Assembly: GCA_000507305.1 (NCBI GenBank)
Contig: DF241799.1
Span: 1 to 64,000 of the forward strand
DNA length: 64,000 nt
Direction of reading: 5' to 3'
Source of the DNA: Breviolum minutum Mf 1.05b.01
Lineage: Eukaryota; Sar; Dinophyceae; Suessiales; Symbiodiniaceae
Under the pieces are notes generated by a model that saw only the letters and a program-made list of their open reading frames with translations, had not been told where the DNA came from and searched no databases. A program made the translations under genes and the position numbers. How positions within the stretch are numbered: position 1 is the first letter of the stretch; every line of letters starts with the position of its first letter. Below are positions 21,559-32,986 of this stretch, piece by piece.

Positions 21559-21650
21559 CCCATAGGATCCATGGGACTGGTATATTTACCTACATTTACC
21601 ATAAAAATCAACCAAATGTAGGTATATATACCATACATGGATCCTATGGG
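21559..21650. mobile_element. CCCATAGGATCC foldback element
   Basis: 92 bp, almost completely palindromic, with CAA directly repeated on both sides. Excising the element and one CAA joins two open stretches (IIDKIFKNVKINN and EKTNPLILPIENVLRI) in one frame, suggesting insertion into formerly continuous sequence. Confidence 0.75.
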
Positions 21651-21698
21651 CAATGAAAAAACGAACCCACTGATCCTCCCGATCGAAAACGTCCTCAG

Positions 21699-21764
21699 GA
21701 TCAGAAGACGGAAGACCTCGGATTAAACGAGGGAGGCTCTGCAGCCTTGGCACTCAGTGGTGTG
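21699..21764 (+). CDS. Short internal exon
   Basis: GTCCTCAG is followed by 22 codons, DQKTEDLGLNEGGSAALALS-GV, and a consensus GTAAGC donor. Charged then small-residue composition. A competing frame reads RIRRRKTSD-stop and would give a gene end instead. Confidence 0.5.
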
Positions 21765-22270
21765 GTAAGCACTTAGGCATTTAAAGCCTGGTTGATGTTG
21801 GTTTATTTTGGAAAAAAGGGAAAAACATCTCTTGAATTTCTGGGATGTATTATACTATTATACGCTGCTGTTTGCTTCATCTCTCAGATAGATATATATA
21901 TATATACACATATTGTAGATGAATGCATTATGATGTACGTATACATATGATTAAATATATGTTTTACATATATCTTATATATATATATGTATTCATGGTT
22001 ATGATATCATCTCTTCTGCTTCAAGTTGCTTCCCTTTGCCAACCGAGGAGCTCACTCTATGGTCAAGCTGCAGAGCTGTGTTGAACATTCTGCAGGACGA
22101 TTGAACTGAAGGGAAGTTTACCCTCCCTGAAACTATAGGAATGGGAGTTTCCAATAGAAACGGGTAGTGTCAATCTACATAGCCCCCCACAAAAAATGGT
22201 GGTCTTTCAATAGGAATCTCCTTTTCCAGGGGTCGATTCTCAAGGGTAAGCGGGAAGTTTAATCCTTACT

Positions 22271-22378
22271 CAGATGCTCCTTTTTGGATGGGAATATTTA
22301 CCAAGCCACCATTTCCTCTTAAATGTGGCCATTTTCACCTTTTCATGTAGATAAATCATCCATGCATGGAGCATCTGG
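22271..22378. repeat. CAGATGCTCC hairpin family, copy 2
   Basis: CAGATGCTCCTTTTTGGATG at the left matches GCATGGAGCATCTG at the right. It is the reverse orientation of the copy at 9322-9430 and lies upstream of the exon at 22438. Confidence 0.6.
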
Positions 22379-22437
22379 GCAATTGCTAAATTATGGGTCT
22401 CCGACTCGCTCATCATTTGTGTGTGTGTTCTTTTAAG

Positions 22438-22913
22438 GTACCGCTCATGTTTCGGTGCTTTTCCGCTGCTCTGGCAGTTGCAAGGAAAGATAATTGACAG
22501 GTGTGCAATTCAAAGCATTGTATGGACCATATATACATATATTATATATATATATGTATATATTTATAATCATAAACATATTTGAACTTTGTAAGCAGGT
22601 GCTGTCACACATACATGTGTGGTTCACGTCCACACAGTACAAAGATTTCAAGCAATTGAAAGTCACCAGGCTTAAATATTCTGATACTAGTTCAATTTGC
22701 CACAAGATTTTACTAAGACATCAGAATGCCTTCAAGGTTTGCTTGGCAAATCATGTGATGAAAGTTGTCTTCAATTTTGCTGAAGATCAGGAACTTCTAA
22801 GCCGAAGTGAAGAGATTGAAGAGCTTTGGGCCAGATCTGTAGCATCAAGCTGGGCATCCCAGAAAGCAGCAAGCTGGATCCTGATGCTTGGATGGTTGGA
22901 GAATTCTTTTTAA
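22438..22913 (+). CDS. Two-exon gene end with a GA-AG intron
   Basis: After TGTTCTTTTAAG, exon 22438-22488 reads VPLMFRCFSAALAVARK. The 110-nt intron GATAAT...AAGCAG holds an (AT)n tract. Exon 22599-22913 reads VLSHIHVWFTSTQYKDFKQL, RLKYSDTSSICHKILLRHQN, SRSEEIEELWARSVASSWAS and ends ILMLGWLENSF-TAA. Both junction ends are phase 0. The last exon is 104 codons, unlikely by chance. No domain recognised. Confidence 0.65.
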
Positions 22914-23262
22914 AGCTAACATGCATTTGTGAAACATGGAACAGGAAGACAGAGGAATGCATTGTGGGTTTTAACATTTAACCCTTAGCTAAGACACATT
23001 ACTCTGAGATTTCAAAGGCTTTCACATCATCATAAGGTCCTCAGTGCATTGTGAACAACTCCAACGGAAAGTTGAATTTGACCTTCCTCACCGAAAAGGC
23101 CCGGGGATCTCCAGTGTTTTTTTTTGGGATCTTATGGGAGCTGTTGAAACATGTCCGGAGATTCACCTGGTCTCTGGGTGAGTGAAATCATCTCCAAAAT
23201 GTCAAGCTGCGAGTGGCAGGTCCAATTTTAACATCTTTTGGAACGGTGGAACACTGGACAAG

Positions 23263-23399
23263 AATTATCCAACTTGCGGTTCCAAGACATTCGACATTGG
23301 CTCAACATCCTTGACCCCCAGGCTACATTCTTTTGTCCTTTCAGCTATCGTCAGAGTGTCATGACGCCTCAGCTACGAGTTTGCCATGGGGTCGTATGA
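23263..23399 (+). CDS. C-terminal exon
   Basis: From ACAAG the frame reads LSNLRFQDIRHWLNILDPQA, TFFCPFSYRQSVMTPQLRVC, HGVV-TGA. Other frames over the segment are also open (VKLRVAGPILTSFGTVEHWT), so assignment is tentative. Confidence 0.45.
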
Positions 23400-25392
23400 T
23401 TTGATGTGGTGTGTTGTTGATTGACTAAGAAGATTTTAAGCATGGACAAGTTGCAAACCAAAATCTCCGATTTGTTGAGGTCATGTTGCGTGGGATTTCT
23501 CTCCAATGACAACAGAAATCATATGTTGTTGACTTCCAACATCGAGTTAAAACCATCATACTGGTTTGAACACCTAAGCAACTAGAGGTCATAGAATGGC
23601 AGGTCATGCGCAGTCACAATTGATTTAGACTTTGATTACTGTTTATGGAAAGAAATCCTGAACTTGTAACCAGTCAATGAATTTAATGAAGAACATGTCA
23701 AACAAAGGAGTTATGAATATGTACCTATGATGCCATTGTTTCATAAGTGCCAAGGTCCAAACTCCTTATATTGGGGATGGTCATCCCACCTTTAATAGGG
23801 ATTTCTAATAATGGGCCCGGTATATAAACCCGGTATATAAACCCCTTACTTTTCAGGTTGATGACCATCCCCTTATTATATTGGAAATGATGGGAGTTGA
23901 TCGACCCTGGCACATATGAACAGACACCAGATTTCCAGATATTTCAAGCATCCCAAGTCGTCGTATTTGATTTTTTTCAACACCGGCATATACCATTGGA
24001 CCAAGGCCAATGTAGCATCAGGTGCTTCTACAGTCTCCAAATTGAAAAATTTCTTCGATGAGGTCGGGGTTGGGTCGGGTCCTGGGTGAGTTGGGAGGGT
24101 CTGATATGTTTTTGGGGAAAAAAGCAAGGATGATCATGAACAAAAAAGATGGATGAAGTGTGAAAAATTACAATAGTAATTAATAATATTGTCATAATAG
24201 TTCAGTGTATGTGATATGATATTGGATTGATACATCGTGATGATTACAAATAAGTACAAATAAAGGGCAGTTGTTCATCAGGGGTGATGTACTGTAACTC
24301 GTCGTGGTCGCTTTAAAAAAAACCGCGACAGGCGCAAGTACCTGAAGTCGATCCTTTGATGTTGGTGTCCATCCTGTTGTATCATCCTCAGGCCATGCAT
24401 TCGGGGTGGTTTTTGTTTGAAGGGGAAGCCGTTGGAAGGTTGGGAGTTCTGCCCCTTTAAAACGTCGTTTTTGTCCGTATCAGTGGTAAAGGATTTACCT
24501 TTCGTTAGGGGTTTCCTACTAACCTTTTTTTTGGGACTGTTACAAGTTGGGGGCAGTATTGAATGTATCAGCATGGATTCAAAGTTTGATGATCCGACCA
24601 ACTGATTGGCCAACTGGGAGGGACATCCAACCGCCACTTTTTCATCGAAAAGAACTCAAAGGTGAAAGAAGATTGATGGCAACTCAGGAATCGAAATTTG
24701 AGCCAATACGTGGCTTGTGCTACTTAAGTCTAATTAACATGATTCTTGTTGAACACAACTTGGAAAGTTGTTTAGATATGAACTCCCTGATAGTTTGAAA
24801 CAAATCAAAAGACTTGTGTGTAGTATGTTTTTCAACGACTCCACATATGCCATTTAAAAAAATGAACGAAAAATATACGTATCGGTTTGTGATTTGAGGG
24901 AGGCACCTACCAGACGCAAAATGAGCCTTGGAAGAAAAAACCCGGGGTCAATTATAATTGCTGGTTGTTTAATAGGGATCCTTATGGATTTATGATGGTT
25001 TCTGAAATAATCCCCACATAGCTGGGTAGGATTTTATCCCTTATATATATAGAGATATACACTAAACAACCAGTGGCCCTTTTTTCATGGCTCAAATTGT
25101 ATCTTCACTCTCGGTGATGTTTGTTGATTCCACCTTGGGCGAAAAAAATCTAAGCTGAATTGGTACCTTCCGTTTTGCATGTGAAGTTTTTGAACCCCCA
25201 AGTTGGATTCAGATAGAATACATATTACAATTGCATAGCTTACATTATGGTGTCAATTACATATACGTATACATGTCCAAATAACATATATATATATATA
25301 TACATTTGTACCTGTGCATCTTGCACATCATGGCCCAGCCATTTTCAGTACCTTAAGTCCTTTTTTGGTCCATGGATTTTCACCCATCTCAG
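23400..25392. other. Sparse stretch
   Basis: Contains the second GGGATGGTCATC hairpin (23773-23872), a diverged GGTTGTTT-family copy near 24955-25085 and an (AT)n tract near 25285-25302. Open frames at 24417-24798 lack clear splice support. Nothing else was recognised. Confidence 0.4.
23773..23872. repeat. GGGATGGTCATC hairpin family, copy 2
   Basis: GGGGATGGTCATCCCACC faces GATGACCATCCCC. Internal 'cccggtatataaac' is duplicated in direct orientation compared with copy 1. Confidence 0.7.
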
Positions 25393-25514
25393 ATGGTCAC
25401 CGGCACGGCCAGGCCTTGATGCGTTTGGAAGCTTTCAAGTTGGGTTGTCGCATCCTTCGTGATCCCAACGTGGCGCTTCAGGAGGTGGGGTTGGAACGTC
25501 ATGGATGGTTTTGA
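25393..25514 (+). CDS. C-terminal exon
   Basis: After CCCATCTCAG the frame reads GHRHGQALMRLEAFKLGCRI, LRDPNVALQEVGLERHGWF-TGA. Leu/Arg-rich amphipathic segment, probably helical. Unrecognised. Confidence 0.6.
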
Positions 25515-26195
25515 CCCCTTGAAAACTAAAAGTTTTTGATTCCCCAAAAAATGTGGGTTTGGTCATTTTGAGGGATTGAAAGGGAAGATGGTTTGGTCAT
25601 TTTGAGGGTTGGTTCACATACAACCCTGTTGCTTTGGAAGATGATTGTTTTTTCATTTGTTTGCTGGGTTTTTGTGTTGTCATTTTGAGGTTCCAGTCGT
25701 TACTTTTCAGGGCTGTATGGCGAGATGGTTTTTATTTGTTTTTTTTGCCGATCTCTTCATGAATGGAGTGTCAATGTCTGCATGCGCATGAAGTCATGCC
25801 ATACTATGGACTGGCCAACATGAGCTGAAATGTGTTGATGCCTGTGGCAGGCATACAAAACTCACACCAGTGCAGAAATGCACCTGCAGAAGGCCCCTGA
25901 AACACCGAAGCAACAATGAGTGATGATATTTTGATGCCTTGCTTGATGCTGAAAGGCTGCAATAATGAGAATATAAAGCTTCTGTGAATGAATCGTGTTA
26001 TGGAAAGGTTTTACAGAAGAACACAACAACGCTGAGATGCAAGCATTGCCAAAGTTTTGTGAGTCCAGTGATCAATGCACAAACAAGCACTGACATGTGA
26101 ACTATGTAAACACAAGGCAAAGCAAGATATAAGTACATTTTACATCATTGGCTCTCAAATGGTGTTTCAATTTCTGTGTTTCTTGACTTTTTTAG

Positions 26196-26716
26196 CGCCT
26201 TTCGAATTTTTCGCCGAAACTACAAAAAAACGCTCCAGTTTGGCGAACAGCAAAATCCAAGGATTCCCATGACGTTCATAGCCGCTATTGCCGCGTATCC
26301 GTTGCTCAGGCCATCGGATTTCAGTTTTGTGTCTTTGAGGACTTGTACAAACGTCAGGGAGCCTCAGCACGCCCGTCATTTCTTGTGAGCGGCGGTTTCC
26401 GCCACTTCCTCAAGGAAACAGAGATACCATCAATACTGAAGATAGGTACACTAATACATTATCCAGACATCCATACTAAACACTGGGACACACACAGAAA
26501 TTCACAAACTGCAAATCTGTCACATCAACATGGATTTTGCAACAATTCTAGAGATGGTCCTTTTTTTTTCAGAATTTTCAGCCATTTTTTTCCCGTCAAA
26601 CTACCCTTTGGCTACCCCAAATTGGTGACCTCCACACACTCCGCCCAACAGGTGACACCTACACGGAGAATCACATTGATATGATGGCTGGAATGTCCAA
26701 TTCTAAAGGATCTTGA
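26196..26716 (+). CDS. Two exons of one gene end
   Basis: A strong acceptor (CTTGACTTTTTTAG) opens 83 codons: RLSNFSPKLQKNAPVWRTAK, HSRYCRVSVAQAIGFQFCVF, EDLYKRQGASARPSFLVSGG, FRHFLKETEIPSILKI, then GTACAC. A second acceptor (CCTTTTTTTTTCAG) opens 26573-26716: NFQPFFSRQTTLWLPQIGDL, HTLRPTGDTYTENHIDMMAG, MSNSKGS-TGA. Phase fits if the first exon stops at GTGAGC (26386); with the later donor an extra exon is needed. Unrecognised. Confidence 0.6.
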
Positions 26717-27306
26717 CGTCACTGTTTCACTGTTTTCAGAGAAGCTGTTTCATTTGGATCACTTTATTTTTCAGGATATAATGATATGTCTTGAAATTTT
26801 GTTGTCTCCTTGTAGTACCTAAACAACTTGAAGGAATTGTTGAGCCCTAAGGTTGAAACTTATCCAGCAGCTTTGTTCTGAGCTTAGGTTTGGTTGCATT
26901 TGGCTCCTGGATTTGACAAAACGATCTCTGGACATTGCTTTTTTTTGGCCAGAATGGATTATTGAAGGTACCAATGGGGCTAAAATCATATTGTTTGATA
27001 CTGTTGCTTACTAAAAGAAATTATACTCTGAAGGTCAATGCATACATGTTTGACATGTTGGATCTTACCTGCAACATCCAAGTACCTCTCCAAATACATC
27101 TAAATTTCCCTTTTTTTGTTCACCATTTTCCAACTGAGTATGGTAAGCGCCTAGCTGTGTTTTGCAACGCACGTTAAAGGGTTACAAGTTGTTGAGGTGA
27201 AGGCCATTTGCAACCGCTGCAAGAATTCTTGGGCGCGGACTACACCGTGGAGGCCCACCCGATTCTGATCAAAGTCTGATATCAGAATGGGAGGGAGAAG
27301 CCACAG

Positions 27307-27551
27307 TTGATGGTAAAGGGAGCTGAATGGAAAAGTTTTGAAAAAACAACAGGAAGACAGTGGTCTAACATGCAAGCCGAGATATGTTTTGATATTCTTT
27401 TCGATGTGAGTTTCGGTTTGTTGTATCTGAGGAAGTGGACATTTTCTCGGCCACCACTCTTCCTGGCGCTGACGATGATGATGAGCACAAGGTGGAGGGA
27501 CGACGGAAAGATCAAGAAGCAGAGCAAAAGAATGAACAGTGCAGAACTTAG
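27307..27551 (+). CDS. Two exon candidates, acidic C-terminus
   Basis: 27307-27410 reads MVKGAEWKSFEKTTGRQWSN-MQAEICFDILF up to GTGAGT. 27432-27551, after TATCTGAG, reads EVDIFSATTLPGADDDDEHK then VEGRRKDQEAEQKNEQCRT-TAG. The gap of about 20 nt would be another ultrashort intron if they are joined; phase was not proven. Confidence 0.45.
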
Positions 27552-27954
27552 GGCCTAGGGTTCAAGACAAATCTGATCCAATCTGTGAATTTGGGGTGAG
27601 TTTATGTATTTTTTGGCAGCCAAAAAATGGGATGTGGGTGGTGATAGCATCACCTGAGTACATGGTGAATGTTATATGGTACACTCGCAGCATCCTTGTT
27701 GAGATTGCGGATTTGAAGGGATTTTGTGGGTTGAAGAAGTGTTGCGCTTCATTTCTATTCAATATAGTAAAGGATATTATAAGATGCTGGGTAGTATGAA
27801 AAAAGTGATATTATGAGCCTGCCCCACCCAAATAGCTTTTGCCCATCATCGGATATATTGATTATCAATGATTATCATACATAATTATTAGATATTATCA
27901 AAGTGTCTGGGCACCCAAAAGGCTGAAAACCCAAAGGTGATATCATATATACGT

Positions 27955-28045
27955 ACCTGGAACCCAAATGACCTCTATTTTTGAAGGTCAACCCCCCAAA
28001 ACAAGGTCTTTTCCAGTCAAAACAAGGGTCATTTGGGTTCCAGGT
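27955..28045. mobile_element. Hairpin element with 19-bp perfect TIRs
   Basis: ACCTGGAACCCAAATGACC (27955-27973) is perfectly matched by GGTCATTTGGGTTCCAGGT (28027-28045). Only one copy in this window. It lies upstream of an open segment at about 28052-28270. Confidence 0.75.
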
Positions 28046-28270
28046 ATTAATATTCGGTGGTCAATGTCAAATTGTGACGCAACGTCACTGATGAATTTCC
28101 TGAGGCCAACGAACATCGTACAGTGGACCACGCAGATGTCAGGATCTGAGATGACCGAAAAGTACGAAGGGTTTTGTCAAATGAGATTGTCCATACCAAC
28201 GTGGGGCCTTATATCATTTCTTGGAATGTTTGCTTTAGCTTCCTGTTTTCACCATGTGAGATTGATATGA
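28046..28270 (+). CDS. Probable terminal exon
   Basis: The open frame reads SNCDATSLMNFLRPTNIVQW, TTQMSGSEMTEKYEGFCQMR and ends LGMFALASCFHHVRLI-TGA. The C-terminal 20 residues are hydrophobic (WGLISFLGMFALASCF) and could be a membrane segment. Acceptor not fixed. Confidence 0.4.
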   Translation: MNIRWSMSNCDATSLMNFLRPTNIVQWTTQMSGSEMTEKYEGFCQMRLSIPTWGLISFLGMFALASCFHHVRLI

Positions 28271-28573
28271 ATCAATGTGTTGATTGAGTTCTTTGAGTGT
28301 TTTTTTTGGATACTAGTATCTATATTCTATGTATATATATATATATATACAGAGCTTTGTACACGCCGTTTTGGGAATCCGTCGTTCCACACGTGATATT
28401 CCAATATCTTTTTGGCGACGACGTCGCCGCCCTTCACAAATGGAGAGAATCCAAGGATTCACATGATCCTTGAGAGTATGCAGGAGGCGAAGCTGCAACA
28501 TTTTCAGCCTGCAAAATTGCTTCTATTGACCCAAACATTTGAAAAGTTAGATTCGACAGACATATATGGATGT

Positions 28574-28662
28574 TTCCGAAAATAGGGGTACCCCAAAATG
28601 GATGGTTTATAATGGAAAACCTTATTAAAATGGATGTTTTGGGGGTACTACTATTTTCGGAA
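28574..28662. repeat. TTCCGAAAATAG hairpin element
   Basis: TTCCGAAAATAGGGGTACCC at the left is matched by GGGGGTACTACTATTTTCGG at the right, with an internal 'aaaatggatg' inverted copy. Single copy in this window. Confidence 0.7.
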
Positions 28663-28688
28663 CCACCTATATACATATATATATATAT

Positions 28689-28796
28689 CCTCCCTGAAAC
28701 TAACATTTTAGCACCTGAAAATAGATGGTTGACTAAAACGATCGTTTCCTTTTGGAAAACGGCTTCCTGGCAGGTGAAATGTTAGTTTCAGGGAGG
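28689..28796. mobile_element. Family 1 MITE with 20-bp perfect TIRs
   Basis: CCTCCCTGAAACTAACATTT is the exact reverse complement of AAATGTTAGTTTCAGGGAGG. It lies 26 bp downstream of the TTCCGAAAATAG element, with an (AT)n tract between. Confidence 0.75.
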
Positions 28797-30000
28797 GTAA
28801 ACTGGATGAATCTGTTACTCATCTCAAAGGACCAATATCCATGGTGTTTTTTTTGAAATACTCAGAATGACGTGACTTCACTTCAGGGTGAGAAAACATG
28901 TGAGCAACCCCAAAAAACATCGGAAAGAAGAGGGAACACATAGGTGTTCTGAAACATAGGGTCCACAAGAAAGAACGATATGTAAGTATGTACAAAAATA
29001 TATATATATATACATAGATTATTTTATAGTATTTGAAAATATATAATATATATATTATATCCGTGGTGGTATATACCTATCAGGGTTTCAGAACGAAACC
29101 CAGAACGATACCAAAACAATACCCGTTTGTGGTGCAAAACATTATTTCGCACCTTATTTGCAAAATCCTTTCGGAAATGGAGATGGTGACAATGCACCTT
29201 AGGAAATTTTACATTATTTCGCATCGCTTACTGTTTTATTTTTTTCCAACTATATGGTTGTCGATTCAGGCGCAGGTTCCGATCTCCAAAAACTCACGAC
29301 GACTGCAGGTGACATTGAACGGTCGAGAAAAGCAATATGTGAATACCTCAGCTGCAGGATTTCCAGGGTTTTATGCAAAAATTCCTGCGGTGTAAAGGTG
29401 AAGAATCATGCAACAATCCCCCGCTAATTTTTGATGGAATCTGGGATGGTTTATGGTTTATTGGTTTCTATAAGGTATCTCTTCTCCGAGTCTATTTTGG
29501 GCCTGTATGTTTCAATCAAACTTGTTGCTATTCCGAAAGCAGTTGTGATTGCTGCTTGGTACAAGATGTTCAACACAAATAATTGCAAGAAACACGGGCG
29601 GATAAAGGTGGTATTTATTTTATGTATCATCGACACACCATGCAACATTGGAAGGTTCATATAAGCCTGTACGAGTCATATCATACACGATTGTGTCATA
29701 TGTTAAACTTTATCTCACATAGTTGAATATGTTTTGTTGGTCTATGGAATCCATGAGATTTCAAGGGTACATGTTAGGGATGCAAATTCTCGGATGGTGT
29801 TCTGGTGCGATGGATCCCTGATATGATCCAGTGTGTTGCTATGTTTCTTAAAAAGGAAGTTGATAGTGTTTGCCTTTGTTTTTTGAAATACATAGACATG
29901 TTATAAATAGTCTCCTTGCATATTTGTTTCATGTTGTATCTGTTTCACCAGGTAAATCATCTATAAAAAAAGATGAATCTCATATCGTTGACGTCTTTAG

Positions 30001-30298
30001 ATATACATGTGGTCCGAACGCTGTGAGGTTTTGGTACAGCAACTCTTCGACACAGCTGCTGAGTTAGTTCAAGGTTCGGAATGGGAAAACATCATCGTGG
30101 GGGTCGTGAAACCTGGGGATATTTAGATGCAAAACCCCATAGGATCCATGGGCTGGTATAGTTACCTACATTTAACATAAAAATCAACCAAATGCTGGTG
30201 TATATATATATATATCATACATGGATCCTATGGGTATTAGGCAAGGTATTTTTGTTGAGCAATATGTAGGGCAAAATAGAAAATACGCAAGACTATGA
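30001..30298 (+). CDS. Two exons flanking a CCCATAGG element
   Basis: After GACGTCTTTAG the frame reads IYMWSERCEVLVQQLFDTAA then ELVQGSEWENIIVGVVKPGD. The hairpin at 30136-30234 follows. Then TATTAG is followed by QGIFVEQYVGQNRKYARL-TGA (30241-30298). The last exon's phase does not match the obvious GTCGTG donor, so the precise junction is open. Unrecognised. Confidence 0.45.
30136..30234. mobile_element. CCCATAGGATCC foldback element with internal (TA)n
   Basis: CCCATAGGATCCATGGGCTG and CATACATGGATCCTATGGG arms; the right arm has gained a TATATA stretch. Sits between two exon candidates. Confidence 0.7.
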
Positions 30299-30478
30299 AT
30301 GGGCAGATGCTTTGGGGTAAACAAGTACTACTACAGCAGTTTTGTAAGGACTATGAAAGGATTGTAACAATCATTAATCAACGGGATTTGAACACTGCTT
30401 TGAACAACGGTAGTCACTGCTTGTTTTTGGCAACTGAAATGTTGCGAAACCCAACACCGATCAAATACTGTATCAAGT

Positions 30479-30480
30479 TA

Positions 30481-30520
<40 letters not shown>

Positions 30521-30524
30521 TGAC

Positions 30525-30578
<54 letters not shown>

Positions 30579-30616
30579 CAAGATCCCTCCAACCAGCTGG
30601 GCTGTCTACAAGACTG
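30479..30616 (+). CDS. Exon with a GAY (poly-Asp) microsatellite
   Basis: A (GATGAC)n/(GAT)n array at 30479-30576 translates in one frame as a run of about 33 aspartates and continues as GQDPSNQLGCLQDW to a GTAATT donor. Upstream in frame is TDQILYQVN. Acidic runs like this are common in nuclear or calcium-binding proteins, but the flanks are too short to name a product. The array is likely length-polymorphic. Confidence 0.5.
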
Positions 30617-31634
30617 GTAATTAGTGATGACTAGTGTTGTATTTGGAAGAGTCCTCATGCAGATAAGATCTTAGTGCAAGTGTCCTGTGGATTTGCAGGC
30701 ATGCTCTCGCACCCTGTTGTACATGATGAATTCTTGACATCAATTGTCATCTCGCAACCAAATGGGATTTCAGTGGCACGTCACACGTCATGGGTATCGA
30801 TGGGTCATCTACCATGAATTCTCCAATTTTTTGCAGCCAAACTTCCCTTTTCAGTGATCTCCGGGGAGCTGAGGTCCCAGCATGGAAAATCAACGAACGT
30901 TGTTGGAAAACGGCATCTGCCATGGCCTCAGTTCTCACCGATTTGTTAACTTTCACCTGTGCTTCATTCAGTTTATGGTTTTGGCAACTATTTTAAGCTG
31001 TGGTTGGTTAGACTGTGGCTGTTTCAAAGCAGTTTGTGAGTTTTTTTTAATATTTTTGTGTTCCCGCCCCATCTCTTCAATTTCACAAAAAAAAAACGTG
31101 GATTCTTCGTTAGTTTTGCTATGTTTTGCTCTGATCGTTTTTCTGGGGATTGGGTGGGCATGTACTTGTCGACTGGTTACGCTTCCCTTTTTCCTCAAAT
31201 GTTCATTCCGCTTCAAGGGTCGAAGATAAATGTATTTGTTGCATTGCTTGAACATTTCCTCACCATGCAGGGTCCACATGTGGTCTTGCAAGGATTTGTT
31301 GCAAAGGTTTCATTGTGTCGACTTGTACCCATTTTGGTGTTTTGCTTTCAGGGACTGAAAATCCTCGCTGATCCCTTTCCTCTTGGCCAAATCATGATAT
31401 CTTGAAGTGGTGCGTCCGCTGGTGGTGTATCTTTCGTGTTTCAGGGAGGTCATGTACATCACGTTGCTCAAGTGTTTTCCCCTTGGGAAGTCACTCGTTT
31501 TATCAGAACCAGTGATGTCAAATTGATGTCGACCGGACAGCGGTAGTAATTACCGAGATTGCAAGCTCTGACATCAATATGAATCTTGAAGACATCAGAC
31601 TCCTGAGATGAATAGGCTCCTGTGATACAACAAG

Positions 31635-32067
31635 TACATTGACTACATTGACATTCAACATTCCCTTGGTTTTTGCCATCAAATGTGGCATGTGTCCATG
31701 AATAGCCCAGTTTCAAAGCCCATGACCCTTGATGACTTGGCCCTGTGGCCGTTTCCGGTGTTGTCAGCTGTCCTTGGTGTGCCTCGGCAAAGCCGACGGG
31801 AACTTCAAGTTGTTTTTCTTTGGTCTTTTTAAGGGGTAAAGATAGGAAATGGGAATCAGAAATACACCCCCTAAAACTAGCATGGAAACCAAAAATTCGT
31901 GGTTTGTAGATGTTTATTTATCCTGTTCCAAGGGGGTATTTTCAGGTTACATGTTAGTTTTCGGGGGGTGTATGAAGTATTTTGAACATGAAACCTTGGT
32001 AGTCTTGAATTGTATCCAGCCTGAAATTCGGTATGAATCCAAGATAGTGCTCTCCAACCCGAAATGA
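31635..32067 (+). CDS. Two-exon gene end split by an introner
   Basis: Exon about 31635-31808 reads YIDYIDIQHSLGFCHQMWHV, SMNSPVSKPMTLDDLALWPF and PVLSAVLGVPRQSRRELQ up to GTTGTT. The intron 31809-31977 contains a family 1 MITE and ends in its GGGGTGTATGAAG. Exon 31978-32067 reads YFEHETLVVLNCIQPEIRYE then SKIVLSNPK-TGA. Both ends are phase 0. Product unrecognised. Confidence 0.65.
31863..31972. mobile_element. Family 1 MITE inside an intron
   Basis: TACACCCCCTAAAACTAGCA and TACATGTTAGTTTTCGGGGG(GTGTA). The acceptor lies five bases beyond the right TA. The donor is about 54 bp left of the element, so here it occupies most but not all of the intron. Confidence 0.65.
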
Positions 32068-32238
32068 ATGGTTTGTACATGTGGACCATCGTGGACCCAC
32101 TAAGGGCCAACTCTAACCGAAGATAACATCCACCAACAAGTCAGCTCAAGTCACCCATAAACTCATTGAAGATGTATCCTTTTGAGAACGGAGCCCTAAG
32201 ATTGTCCTTTGTCAACTCAACTCCCTCAAAGTTTGCAG

Positions 32239-32493
32239 TTTGAGTTGTTTGAGTCTGAAGGGGTTGAACGGTTGAATGTGAGGCTAGTCTTGCTGGCATT
32301 GGCATCTACTGATTTTGGACTTTTTAGGCAGATTTTGAACTCGGTGCAAAACGATGCTCTGGCAACAGAGAGGGACATGGCGACGCGCTCGCAGAAGACA
32401 CCGGGCATGTATGGTGCATGTGATGTTTTACGCTTCTCACAGAAGCGGGGACACGGAAGGATCTCAATGCCCATCTTAGTCAATTATAGTTAA
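32239..32493 (+). CDS. Terminal exon of 84 codons
   Basis: AAGTTTGCAG opens FELFESEGVERLNVRLVLLA, LASTDFGLFRQILNSVQNDA, LATERDMATRSQKTPGMYGA, CDVLRFSQKRGHGRISMPIL, VNYS-TAA. Starts only 171 bp after the preceding gene's stop, so it may belong to a second gene or an alternative ending. Unrecognised. Confidence 0.6.
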   Translation, partial: FELFESEGVERLNVRLVLLALASTDFGLFRQILNSVQNDALATERDMATRSQKTPGMYGACDVLRFSQKRGHGRISMPILVNYS

Positions 32494-32902
32494 CCATTGC
32501 ACAGGTTCAAAAGGTTCAATAAGGGGATGATGATATAAAGATACAAAGGCGGCATATCAAACTGGGAAATAACGAGTTGAAGATGCAAGTTGTCACAGCC
32601 GATTGCTGAGCGGCTGGTACAGAAGCCACCGACCTGTTCAGCCCAGAGTTTCACCCAAACGCGGTACTTTCAAACACTTAGTGGAGTGGCAAAAACTCAT
32701 GGAAGTGGTGATTGATTTGACGGATGGCTTTGTGCACGCAAGCACCGTTGTTGTTTTGACTTTTGCCAGTGTGAAATGACAAGAGGGAAAATCGTTTTAG
32801 ATGGAAAATCGAAGGAAAATCTGGAGAAAACATGTTATGCATCACTATGTTCTTGTAACCATTTCAACTCAGCTTAAAGGTATCCATGTTCAATCCATTG
32901 AC

Positions 32903-32986
32903 CTAGACCCTCCCAGGGTATCAAATTTCGGCCTTTAGGTCTGTTTTCGGTGGATTTCAGGGCTCACAATTTCAGACCCAAGGAGG
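32903..32986. repeat. CTAGACCCTCC repeat, copy 2
   Basis: Same layout and orientation as 9103-9186 (CTAGACCCTCCCAGGGTATC ... TTTCAGACCCAAGGAGG). Confidence 0.6.

Noticed and set aside
30473..30658. Poly-Ser minus ORF and poly-Met + ORF
   Set aside because: Both are alternative frames of the GAY microsatellite.
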